From positions 1-13,430 of the forward strand of contig CAXKVR010000809.1 of assembly GCA_964058845.1 (NCBI GenBank): a stretch of DNA of 13,430 bases. Direction: 5' to 3'. The notes beneath the pieces are model-generated. The model saw only the letters and a list, made by a program, of their open reading frames with translations, was not told the origin of the DNA and ran no database searches. The stretch is from Carex sylvatica (Eukaryota > Streptophyta > Magnoliopsida > Poales > Cyperaceae). Both the position numbers and the translations under genes were made by a program. This document shows, piece after piece, positions 1 to 7,983 of the stretch; position 1 is the first letter of the stretch; every line of letters starts with the position of its first letter.

Positions 1-1
1 T

Positions 2-466
2 GAGCGTTTTGAGCTGCTTTTAAACTGGGGAATTGAACCCAAGAGAATCTGTAAGATGCTTAGGACAACCCCAAAATTACTCGATCAAAACAAGGATAGT
101 ATGAAGGAGAAGATAAATTTTCTTCGCAACCATTTGGGTCATAATTTGGATTATTTGGATTCATTTGCTGCGTTTTTGTGTTTTGATTTGGAGAACAGAA
201 TCAAACCAAGGTATAGAATTCTAGACTGGTTGAAAGAGGTGGGAGTGCTTAGGAGGTCTTTTGCACCAGCCACAGTATTGGGAAGTTCTGAAAAAAGATT
301 CATGGTGATTTTATATGCTATTCATCCTGCTGCTCCGAAGCAATGGCTCGAGAAATTTTCAAGCCGGAATCACAGGGAGCATTATAGAAAGAACTTGTTT
401 GCTCCCAAGGTTAATTTTAAAGGGGTCCGTGCATTCAATGTTGGACCGGATTGGCCCCAATCTTGA
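2..466 (+). CDS. C-terminal fragment of an mTERF-domain protein (partial paralogue)
   Basis: The frame is open from the window edge and ends at TGA 464-466. Bases 1-418 match 5961-6378 of the full-length mTERF gene with five substitutions (positions 4, 83, 125, 172, 380); two are silent and three change a residue (D/N, R/C, H/Y). The encoded part holds the last mTERF-type helical repeats, including GIEPKRICKMLRTTPKLL. Homology stops abruptly at 419, and the last 15 or so residues (ending GPDWPQS) have no counterpart in the full-length protein. mTERF proteins bind organelle nucleic acids and act in transcription or RNA metabolism; that role is inferred from family only. The 5' part lies outside the window, so this may be the end of an intact gene with a different tail or a truncated pseudogene. 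I favour a partial duplicate because the tail is replaced by sequence resembling a 5' flank. Confidence 0.6.
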   Translation, partial: ERFELLLNWGIEPKRICKMLRTTPKLLDQNKDSMKEKINFLRNHLGHNLDYLDSFAAFLCFDLENRIKPRYRILDWLKEVGVLRRSFAPATVLGSSEKRFMVILYAIHPAAPKQWLEKFSSRNHREHYRKNLFAPKVNFKGVRAFNVGPDWPQS

Positions 467-493
467 TCGGACGGTCAGGATCTAAACTCAAAA
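429..493 (+). repeat. Sequence resembling the 5' flank of the full-length mTERF gene
   Basis: This stretch aligns by eye with 4489-4551, just upstream of the full-length mTERF reading frame. The exact 12-mer GGACCGGATTGG occurs at 443-454 and 4503-4514, and TGATC, ACGG and ATCTAAAC follow in the same order with one small indel. Identity is roughly 70%. It begins about ten bases after the mTERF coding homology ends. The sequence could instead be part of an unrelated dispersed repeat. The rest of 494-707 shows no gene or clear repeat. Confidence 0.45.
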
Positions 494-707
494 CTTGGGT
501 TACTTTAGGGGATGGTGCTGAACAGCTGGTCATTGGTCAAGTGAAAATTAGTAGATAGTAAAATTTGGCTCTAGAGCCGGTCATGACTTTTCAAATCCCC
601 CCCTCTCTACTAGTTATGGAATAATCAATCATCAACTGAAGAAATCAAATCCGTGCTCTCTCAAAAGTGAATAAAAGGGAAATTAACACGAGAGAAGGTG
701 GGATGCA

Positions 708-864
708 TTAAATACAGGATCCAAATCTGCTGCTATTCTAAGAAGAATAGCAGGGTGCTTCTGTTCACTTTTCTCTCTATCTCTCTCTTGAAAAAAGGTG
801 GAGAGAGGAGAGCAGGGATAGTAGGGATTTTGAATAGCAGCAGATCTCGTTCCTTAAATACAGG
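708..864. mobile_element. Small foldback MITE, Mutator-type by target duplication length
   Basis: The 11-bp direct repeat TTAAATACAGG lies at 708-718 and 854-864. Between them, arms at 725-738 and 832-845 are perfect inverted repeats of 14 bp (ATCTGCTGCTATTC and its complement). A second inner pairing joins the CT-rich run near 771-788 with the GA-rich run near 799-812. An 11-bp target duplication is within the range of Mutator-like elements; the class assignment is inference. There is no coding capacity: the 73-codon open frame across it is an accident of the repeat. The foldback could also give a hairpin transcript of about 120 nt. Confidence 0.55.
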
Positions 865-1195
865 TATTATTTATCTAAGGCCATTGGTATTTGGTTCTCA
901 TTCTCATTCGGATGTTTAAGGCTTAATTTTTTTTTTCTTTTGAATAATCGAAACTGCTCTTATTTATTGATAAGCATCTGCTCTGATACATAAATTTTCG
1001 ATAAATATCTTGAATTGGAGCTGATTTAACCAAATTTTAGTTACAAGCGCTAGTAAGCTGGAGTTTGATTAGTCTCTGATGAGAAGTTCTGGGCGAAAAC
1101 CAATGGATAAAATAAAGTCAGGTTTAATATTATTTCATGTAATTTTTTATGCTTATGACTTCAACTAATTGGATTTTTTTATTTTATTTTATAGC
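865..1195. other. Intergenic stretch upstream of the RhoGAP pseudogene
   Basis: AT-rich sequence with homopolymer T runs and no convincing coding frame. The last bases before the pseudogene ATG (a T-rich run ending TATAG at 1190-1194) look like a splice acceptor, so an upstream 5'UTR intron of the pseudogene may lie here. Confidence 0.4.
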
Positions 1196-3199
1196 ATGGC
1201 TTTGGATGCATCACCACCCTGGCGTCAGAAGGCCACAGCTTTCTTCGCTTCTTCTGGTAAATCATCAATTTTTTAACCTAAAAAATGGGTTCTGACTTCT
1301 GAGCATTACAATAGAAGCGGGAATGTTTATAATTGTAATTGTTAGAAAATCTGTTTAATACAGGTGTCAGGATAAAACTAGCTGGTCAATCAGCCAGAGG
1401 TGATGTCGCTAATGTGGCAGGGAAGGTGAATTCCATGATGAAGAACACGTGGGCCGTCTTTAAAGATAAAAGACAGAGTAAACAGGAGCGGGCCCCATCT
1501 AAAGAGACTGTACAAGAACGCCTCATATCAGTGGCTGCCTCGATGACCGTGCTTCTCAGAAAGGGTTTGAACTAGACAAAAAAGAAGGTTGTTGTTGGAA
1601 GAGTAATGTACTATGCTGTACCAATGGCAGCTCATTGAACTTCATTTTTTTGAGAGTTGAAGAGGTAATAGGGATTGTATCAAGGATTAATTATCATTGT
1701 TTACAACAATACAACTTTGAGTACATCTTTTTTTTTTTTCAGGCAGCAAAAAGGACCATAAACAACATAGAAAGATGGCAAAAGGTTTGCATTTTGACGT
1801 TGTTTGTAACTTTGTGAAAATTAGAAGATTTTTATTATTCTGTTTCAGACTTTCAACTAATATTGAATTTTCTACAGGGTGTGGCAAGCAACGGTGGTGA
1901 GTTTGTGTTGGTTCTTTATCTGATTTAGGATTTAGTTTTCATATTGGTATCAATTATATTGAAGTTATACTGCTGATCAAAATAACTCAGTTCTATTTCC
2001 ATAAAATTACAGTTTTTGGTGTTCCAATTGAAGTAATCGTACAAAGAGAGCAGTCTAATACAGCTGTACCACCAGTGCTGATTGCATGCGTGGATTACTT
2101 AATGGTGTCAGGTGAAGTTGCAGACATAAATGTTATTTGGGATGATTTTTCTTTTATAACCTAAATCTTATATTGTGATACTTGTTAGGACTGAGTTTTG
2201 AGTACTTCAAATCTGAAGAGGACAAAAAAAAAACATCAAGCACTTAATTTCCCTTTTCAATGAAGGTGATTTGGTGTTCCTCTTATGATACTTTTTTCTC
2301 TTGAAATTAATGTTCTTTTGGCTTTTTTTTAAAACACCTCCACTTTTCTTTTATCACATTATGAAGATGGGGAGAATTAAGATAAAACTTTTTTTTTTTT
2401 GTTTAAACTCATGTATTTGGTAAATATTTTCTTGACAGACTGGAAGGCTTCCATACCTGACGGTATCAACCCAATATATGTTGCTTTGCTTATCAAATGT
2501 TACCTCGCAAGCTTGCCTGAGCCACTGATTACATTTGTATTATTTAATGAAATAAGAGGGGCAAGGTCTCGCATACGTTAATTGAAAAATATTTTGAGAA
2601 AACTTCCAAGTGTTAATTACATGACACTTGAGTTTGTTACTGCCTTCTTGCTTCGGGTCAGCCAGAAATCTTCTTTCAATGGTTGTAAATCACAAATTGA
2701 CATGTGAACTCCAGATTTTTTTATGGATACGCCCACAAAATGCACATGTCATATATGTGCCTATAATTATAATTTGTCAAATATATGACGTACTCACTTT
2801 TACTCGTTTTAGTTTTTATGGTTCATCCAAGTGAGGCACAAGACCTGTTTGTCATTCACTCTTTCTAAGATAAATAGAGTAGGATAGCTTGGGTAATGGG
2901 TACTTCTAAACAATATTAGCAAGCAGTGGGCATAGTGCATTTTGTACCAATTTAGAGATATGGGTGAATATTTCTCTGTTGAAAAGCCTGTGATGGTTTT
3001 ATTTTCTATATTCTACAACCTCAGACTTATATTTGACAAATCTCTCTCTCCACACCCTTCCTCTATAGAAGAAGAGGATGTACAGATACCATTAGATGAT
3101 GCAGCCCCACCAGATTATGGTGTGATAGAGGTAATACAGTGTTTAATTGATCACCACAATGCTGTTTTCACAGATGCAAATGAGACCATCTGGAGATAA
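1196..3199 (+). pseudogene. RhoGAP-like (small G protein family) pseudogene, unprocessed
   Basis: Exons can be read with canonical introns: 1196-1256, 1364-1602, 1743-1784, 1878-1896, 2013-2111, 2189-2265, 2439-2681 and 3069-3199. They resemble a plant RhoGAP-domain protein of the Arabidopsis At5g61530 type (recognised from memory): ERWQKGVASNGVFGVPIEV, then NPIYVALLIKCYLASLPEPL, then a C terminus ending DANETIWR. RhoGAPs stimulate GTP hydrolysis by ROP/Rho GTPases. Defects: TAG at 1573-1575 in exon 2; an out-of-frame A-run at 2224-2233, after which the expected frame (IKHLISLFNE) resumes in another phase; TAA at 2579-2581; a small exon near 1656-1664 (GTT GAA GAG) that does not fit phase; and no recognisable coding between 2681 and 3069, where the family has further domain helices. 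Where the canonical arginine finger would sit, the residues read YFKSEE. Introns are retained, so this is a duplicated rather than retroposed copy. Start chosen at an ATG matching the family N terminus. Confidence 0.85.
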
Positions 3200-3234
3200 A
3201 TAGTATCTGTTTTTACTTTTTAGTGTATACGTGC

Positions 3235-3328
3235 CCTTGTGCTCATAGGCTAAATTTGTCTGCACTATGCAAGAATATATTCCTTGTGCTCATAGGCTAA
3301 ATTTGTCTGCACTATGCAAGAATATATT
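3235..3328. repeat. Perfect 47-bp tandem duplication, two copies
   Basis: Bases 3235-3281 and 3282-3328 are identical, starting CCTTGTGCTCATAGG and ending CAAGAATATATT. They lie about 35 bp after the pseudogene stop codon, in what would have been its 3'UTR. Perfect identity indicates a recent event, or an assembly artefact. Confidence 0.95.
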
Positions 3329-3528
3329 GTAATTGAAGAGTGGTACTGTGGATGATTGCTTGGTAAAATTGCACAGACATTTTTCTTGCAGACTTGTGCA
3401 TTACGAGAACCTTTTGTTTCGCTCCCATATGCCATTGAAATACTATTCTTTTGGTTTTTCTCTTTCTTTACGAAGATCTATTTAAGGAGTCTTGGCTACA
3501 AATCAGTGTTATTTCAGTCTCTATAATG

Positions 3529-3815
3529 CCAATTCCAAAATCTATCGAATTAATTTTAAATGTCAAATTCAAACCGTTCAAACTGATGTAATATGTTAGT
3601 TGTGTGTTTACATGTTGTTAAATGTTGTTAAATGTGAGGGTTTTTAAGTTAATTTTAATATATTTATTTTTCAACATTTTTGACTACTTGATCTGATGCT
3701 AAAATAACTTGATTTTTTTTTTTTTTTTTGCATGTAAGCACAATATTCATAAAATAAATCGGTTTGAACGATTTGAATTGGTCGTTTGAAGTTCATCCAA
3801 TGAGTTTTGAAATTG
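3529..3815. repeat. Diverged foldback, possible old MITE
   Basis: The left arm (about 3529-3600) and right arm (about 3745-3815) are imperfect inverted repeats. The clearest match pairs AAACCGTTCAAACTGAT (left) with the complement of ATCGGTTTGAACGATTT (right); weaker matching continues outward to about 65 bp at roughly 70% identity. The centre contains a direct repeat of TTAAATGTTG and a T-run at 3713-3729. No target duplication was found, so the ends are approximate and no family is assigned. Confidence 0.45.
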
Positions 3816-4187
3816 ATATCACATGATGTCGATGTCATACTAGTTGGACTCTTTTTTTATTATGAGTATGGTCATTCAAACTTTGAAAATTAGAAGTCCT
3901 TTTAAATCCACAATATGCTGCAAAGTCAAAATAAATTCGAGTAGCTATAGTTTCATAAATTCGAGATTTTAAAAGATTTGATGCCATAAATTAAAAACTT
4001 TATTAAATGATGTTACAGATAAAAAATAAGAATGGGAGAAAATCCATAGACGAATTCGAATCGGGTAAGTTACCTAACAATGTTAGATCAAGTTAGATCT
4101 AAAGTTAGTAAGGTTGTGCTCCATAGACAGAAATATATGTTACCTCAGAAATATGATGTTACCTCAGAGGACATCCATAGACAGTCC
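3816..4187. other. Intergenic AT-rich region with short direct repeats
   Basis: No gene is visible. Short words recur: CCATAGAC at 4044, 4121 and 4175, and ATGTTACCTCAG at 4137-4148 and 4156-4167. The second of these continues to the 15-mer ATGTTACCTCAGAGG (4156-4170), which reappears exactly at 4558-4572, directly at the first ATG of the mTERF frame. Confidence 0.6.
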
Positions 4188-4304
4188 CATAAGGGTTAGA
4201 CGTTTTTTTTTTGATTAAAGCCCTTAGGCACTCACACCACACACACGCTACTCGAACTCATGTCCTCCCTGCTCTAGGCAGTGTTGGCATTAGGGTTAGA
4301 CGTT
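4188..4304 (-). mobile_element. Short SINE-like insertion with target-site duplication
   Basis: The word CATxAGGGTTAGACGTT occurs at 4188-4204 and 4288-4304 with one mismatch, flanking an insert of about 83-87 bp. Read on the minus strand, the insert begins near TGCCAACACTGCC, contains GAGTTCGAGTAGC, similar to an RNA polymerase III B box (GGTTCRANNCC), and ends in an A-run (T-run 4203-4212 on the plus strand). A B-box-like motif, terminal A-run and long target duplication are hallmarks of tRNA-derived SINEs. At under 90 bp it is shorter than usual, and a clear A box was not seen, so a 5'-truncated copy is likely. Confidence 0.65.
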
Positions 4305-4638
4305 AAATATGAATGAAGAGGCCAGCTTTTCAAGTTTTGATCCAGACCGTTTGTGCAATGTCCAACGGAGGTCAACAGAGAAGAAACTAAAACCACGGTC
4401 CTCTCCAGAATTTATTACCTAAGGTAACAGAGAATTTTTATTTAGATCTGACCGTTCAATTAGAAACCGCACGAATATTAAAGCACCTGTTCATTCCATC
4501 TCGGACCGGATTGGTCTGGGATTCTGATCAAACGGCCTGAATCTAAACAGAAACATTATGTTACCTCAGAGGAAACAGAGTCAAGGTCAAAACCCTACCT
4601 CTAAATCCCTAATACTGTGCACTGATCAGAGTTCCACC
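4305..4638 (+). promoter_or_regulatory. Putative promoter and 5'UTR of the mTERF gene
   Basis: This interval precedes the preferred start codon. No convincing TATA box is visible. It contains the near-palindrome TTACCTAAGGTAA (arms TTACCT and AGGTAA around a central A, near 4416-4428) and the 4489-4551 block that resembles sequence after the partial mTERF copy. An in-frame upstream ATG at 4558 starts inside the repeated 15-mer noted upstream and is less likely to be the main start. Confidence 0.35.
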
Positions 4639-6408
4639 ATGGCTCTCTTCTCCATTTTTTGCAAGAGATCTCGCGATGTTCCATTTTTCGCTCTCAACCC
4701 CTCCTACTCAACCTCCCCTTCTATCGCACCAAAACCACAGAAAATAAAAGGTCTTACTTCCTACCATCGAAAACCAGCCATGGAGGCCGCCATGACTGCT
4801 CTGAAAGACTATCTCTACTCCACCCGCTCTCTCCCATTCTCCGTCGCTGAGCAAATCTCTCTCAATTCTCCCGTCTCTCTCTCTTCCTATATCTGTCGCC
4901 TCCAGTTTCCCACCGGTAGCTTCAATTCTAGCGACTTCCGACAGTTTTTCCGCCGTTCTTTTTCTTTCAAGGAACCCATCAACGAGTTCGACTTCTTTCT
5001 CGAATCAATTGGGGTTTTTGACAAGCCAAAACCCTCAGAATCGATTTTTCTTTCTGACGATTTGCGATTGGTTGAAGGGGTTAACCAATTGATTGGTTTA
5101 GGATTTCCTTACAAGAAAATCGGTCTTCTGTACCCCTCAAAAGCACTTTGGGTTGCCCCTAATGAGCTTTCAAGGAGATTTGATAAGTTAGCGCATTCTA
5201 GCTTTTTAGGGAGAAATTGTACCGTTGCTATTTGTCTTGCATTTCCTAAGGTTTTGACTAGAGACGATGCAGATAGTTTGTTAGGGGATCTCCATACTTT
5301 CTTTGTGGCTAATGATGTCGTGAATTCGATGGGAAATGAGGTTGATAATTATTTGGATATCTGTGAGAAAATTCAGATTTTTTATGAACTGGGATCTGCT
5401 GAGGGGTCCATTGGTAGTCTTATGAGAGAGAATGATTGGGTGATTTTTGATACAGATAAGACACAACTAAGAAAAAGATTGGGCTTTTTTGCAAAATTGG
5501 GCATGAAAGACGATTTGGGGCAGTTTGTTTTAAGAAATTCTAGAGAGATTTTTAAATTTGATTTGGAGCTCACCATTTCAATACCAGAATACTTGCACTA
5601 TGTTGGACTAGAAGAAAATGAGGCTAACAATGTAATATCAGCATACCCACATGTTGTTGGAAAGAATAAATTGGGAAACTTGCCCGGAATAATGTGTGCA
5701 GTTGGCTTATCAGGCTGGTTTCTCAGTACAGTACGAGACGGCAATAGCAAACTTTTTTCTCCCAATTTTATTTCAGATGCTTTAAATTATGACTCAGCAA
5801 TTGAAGAAGAGTTTGTGAAAGGGCTTGAACAAGCAAATTTGCACAAAAAGGGGAAACTTGTGATTTACAAGGTTGAATTTCTACAATCAATTGGGTTCGG
5901 CATGAACAAATTTACTGCTCAAATTGCAGCTGAACTGAGTGGTGCAAAGGAAGATTTACATGAACGTTTTGAGCTGCTTTTAAACTGGGGAATTGAACCC
6001 AAGAGAATCTGTAAGATGCTTAGGACAACCCCAAAATTACTCAATCAAAACAAGGATAGTATGAAGGAGAAGATAAATTTTCTTTGCAACCATTTGGGTC
6101 ATAATTTGGATTATTTGGATTCATTTGCTGCATTTTTGTGTTTTGATTTGGAGAACAGAATCAAACCAAGGTATAGAATTCTAGACTGGTTGAAAGAGGT
6201 GGGAGTGCTTAGGAGGTCTTTTGCACCAGCCACAGTATTGGGAAGTTCTGAAAAAAGATTCATGGTGATTTTATATGCTATTCATCCTGCTGCTCCGAAG
6301 CAATGGCTCGAGAAATTTTCAAGCCGGAATCACAGGGAGTATTATAGAAAGAACTTGTTTGCTCCCAAGGTTAATTTTGGTGCTCCCTTAGTAGTAAAGA
6401 ACAACTGA
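4639..6408 (+). CDS. mTERF-domain protein, organelle-targeted (full length, intronless)
   Basis: A single uninterrupted frame gives 589 residues from ATG 4639. That start has a strong plant context (ACCATGGCT) and opens with an organelle transit-like segment rich in S, R and hydroxylated residues (MALFSIFCKRSRDVPFF). The frame also has an ATG at 4558, which would add 27 residues with little transit character inside a repeated sequence. From about residue 145 to 565 the protein is built of degenerate helical mTERF repeats, for example LGFPYKKIGLLYP (154-166), FLQSIGFGMNKF (415-426) and GIEPKRICKMLRTTP (451-465). Plant mTERFs bind organelle DNA or RNA and act in termination, transcription or splicing; the target cannot be inferred. 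Lack of introns and about 600 residues suit the family. Its last 418 coding-side bases recur at 1-418. All five differences put this copy in the A or T state, three at CpG sites, which suggests methylation-linked decay. Mitochondrion versus plastid is unresolved. Confidence 0.88.
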   Translation: MALFSIFCKRSRDVPFFALNPSYSTSPSIAPKPQKIKGLTSYHRKPAMEAAMTALKDYLYSTRSLPFSVAEQISLNSPVSLSSYICRLQFPTGSFNSSDFRQFFRRSFSFKEPINEFDFFLESIGVFDKPKPSESIFLSDDLRLVEGVNQLIGLGFPYKKIGLLYPSKALWVAPNELSRRFDKLAHSSFLGRNCTVAICLAFPKVLTRDDADSLLGDLHTFFVANDVVNSMGNEVDNYLDICEKIQIFYELGSAEGSIGSLMRENDWVIFDTDKTQLRKRLGFFAKLGMKDDLGQFVLRNSREIFKFDLELTISIPEYLHYVGLEENEANNVISAYPHVVGKNKLGNLPGIMCAVGLSGWFLSTVRDGNSKLFSPNFISDALNYDSAIEEEFVKGLEQANLHKKGKLVIYKVEFLQSIGFGMNKFTAQIAAELSGAKEDLHERFELLLNWGIEPKRICKMLRTTPKLLNQNKDSMKEKINFLCNHLGHNLDYLDSFAAFLCFDLENRIKPRYRILDWLKEVGVLRRSFAPATVLGSSEKRFMVILYAIHPAAPKQWLEKFSSRNHREYYRKNLFAPKVNFGAPLVVKNN

Positions 6409-7080
6409 TTAGGAAATCTTTTTAGTCTTTTGGATCTTCTCTGTGTTTAAAAGGCTGTATATTATTTTAGATCTTAGTATGGGACCAGTTTTATGCATTT
6501 TTGGGTTTGGGTTGGATTTTCCAATCAGACATATATATCAAATCAAACAACGGTCTTGCCTTGAATTAATCATTTGTTTTTGAAAGTTTGGAATGGCCTT
6601 TTTTTCTGTGAATATGAATTATTCCAGGAAGTTACCAATTTCAAATACAATGAGACGAATTTTGCTCTTTTGCTTAATGATGTAATATTATGCATGTACA
6701 AGGAATACAGCTTCATGTCAACTGAATTCTTGATATATTTGATATGTTATTGGTTGGTTATTAACAATTTGATATCATAATCTGAATAAGAAGTCTTTTC
6801 AAATGACTGTCCGAAATCTGAACTAATAACTGTTTTAGTTAGCAAACGGTATGTTTAACTTCTCTGATTTCCTCTGTTTGAAAAAGAACTAACAATCAGG
6901 CGTACCAGTCGGTTGGTCTGAGTTCTTGTCTATATTTTTAATTCAATTGATAATTATTAGGTTATGCAATTCTTAATTCATAATCAATTATCATAATTTA
7001 AAATTTGTTAAATTATATATTTTTTAGAGTTGGATTTTTACAAGTTCTATTAACAACAAAATAATGTAAAAAATCTGATG
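6409..7080. other. Intergenic AT-rich region 3' of the mTERF gene
   Basis: No gene, RNA or clear repeat was recognised. The first part should contain the mTERF 3'UTR, but no canonical AATAAA signal is obvious close to the stop. A 68-codon open frame at 6574-6780 is low-complexity and has no recognisable motif. Confidence 0.5.
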
Positions 7081-7114
7081 GCTATGCCTAGGGGTGGCAA
7101 CGAATCGAACTTAT

Positions 7115-7279
7115 CATAGGTTTGAGTTTGGTTTGAATTAATTTCGAACCGAACCTGGTTTGATTTGTTTCGAATCGAACCTATTTCGAACCGAATTAAT
7201 TTCGAACTACACATTTTTCAAATCGAACCCGAATCGAATTACGAACCAAATTATTTTTTAGCAGTCCTAGTTATACTGG
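7115..7279 (+). repeat. Left copy of a long direct repeat inside the hAT element
   Basis: The block starting AGGTTTGAGTTTGGTTTGAA at 7118 recurs in the same orientation at 7818, about 100 bp long, with matches such as CGAACCGAACCTGGTTT. The left copy continues into GCAGTCCTAGTTATACTGG (7261-7279), a counterpart of the right element end plus its target duplication at 7967-7985 that differs mostly by C-to-T and G-to-A changes. Confidence 0.75.
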
Positions 7280-7789
7280 TAGTTCATACATTAATTTTTT
7301 TCTCGCGGGACAAAATTCACATGGCTTCCTTTTACCAGTATAAATGAGTGTTTTTAAGTTGAAAAATTATTCATGAAAAAATACATCACAACAAATAATC
7401 GTAAAAAGAGGATTAAGTACAAGAACTGAAATATACAGTAAAACAAGTAATCGTATCTCGAGTGCTCACTCGATCAAACTCTTGATCAGACCATCTAATG
7501 AAGTGAGAATTCGAAAGGTAGAGAAGGAGGAGGAGATACGGCCGAAGAGAGAGGAGAGACAGCCATCTAGGCTGGAGAGATGAGAGACAGCCAGTCGCCG
7601 AGAGCGTCGGCTAGATTTTGGAGCGAGAGAGAGAGTGAGTTAGGGAGAGGCAGAAAGAGAACTAGGTTATTAAGATTTGAGAGCGATGGAGCGTCGGCTA
7701 AGTTAAATTATAACTCTCTATCTTGAATTTTAATTTCATTAGGTAAATGAACGACCGATGTTATTATGAGATTCGAATCACAAAAAAAT
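7280..7789. other. Unexplained interior segment of the hAT element, possibly captured DNA
   Basis: Between the two direct repeats lies about 510 bp of unrelated sequence. The part at 7500-7690 is less AT-rich than its surroundings and purine-rich on the plus strand, so on the minus strand it reads as a CT-rich leader. A minus-strand ATG at 7564-7566 opens a 23-codon frame (M-A-V-S-P-L-S-S, stop at 7495-7497) with transit-like composition. GAGCGTCGGCTA occurs at 7602-7613 and 7689-7700, and GAGAGACAGCCA occurs twice within 7550-7595. Capture of a host 5'UTR and first exon is possible; no gene was recognised. Confidence 0.35.
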
Positions 7790-7814
7790 CACGAACCTAT
7801 TTCGATCGAACCAA

Positions 7815-7975
7815 GCTAGGTTTGAGTTTGGTTTGAATTAATTCCGAACCGAACCTGGTTTGGTTCGTTTCAATTCGAACCCATTTCGAATCGAATTAAA
7901 CTCGAATCAAACCCGAATCAAACCCGAATCAAACCCGAATCAAATTTCGAACCTCGAATTTTTTTGCCAGCCCTA
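7815..7975 (+). repeat. Right copy of the direct repeat inside the hAT element
   Basis: This copy starts AGGTTTGAGTTTGGTTTGAA at 7818, exactly 700 bp after the left copy, and runs into the right terminal inverted repeat. It lacks a counterpart of the left TIR: the bases at 7789-7817 do not contain GGGGTGGCAA. The two copies therefore look like two short hAT elements, or a duplicated one, joined around foreign DNA. Confidence 0.7.
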
Positions 7976-7983
7976 GCTATGCC

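Larger units (their letters stand above)
7089..7975. mobile_element. Non-autonomous hAT-type element (887 bp) with 8-bp target duplication
   Basis: The flanks carry a perfect 8-bp direct repeat, GCTATGCC, at 7081-7088 and 7976-7983. The element ends are TAGGGGTGGCAA (7089-7100) and TTGCCAGCCCTA (7964-7975), inverted repeats matching at 11 of 12 positions. An 8-bp target duplication and a (T)AGGGGTGGCAA-type end are typical of plant hAT superfamily elements. Both terminal regions are full of GAACC, GAATC and GGTTTG words, including four CGAATCAAACC-like units near 7902-7940, a common arrangement of subterminal transposase sites. No transposase frame is present, so movement would need a transposase supplied elsewhere. 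The interior is composite and described separately. Confidence 0.82.

Noticed and set aside
698..919. 73-codon open frame as a small gene
   Set aside because: It spans the foldback element and its direct repeats, and the composition follows the repeat.
1635..2834. Short open frames at 1635-1817, 1687-1887 (minus), 2399-2581 and 2628-2834 as separate genes
   Set aside because: They are introns, or exons of the RhoGAP-like pseudogene read on into introns.
4201..4304. B-box-like sequence as a tRNA gene
   Set aside because: No cloverleaf or acceptor stem could be folded; the A-run and target duplication fit a SINE better.
5281..5576. Minus-strand frames inside the mTERF gene
   Set aside because: Shadows of the plus-strand mTERF coding sequence.
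7165..7347. 60-codon open frame in the hAT element as a transposase remnant
   Set aside because: It is the translation of GAATC/GAACC subterminal repeats and shows no hAT dimerisation or DDE-type motif.
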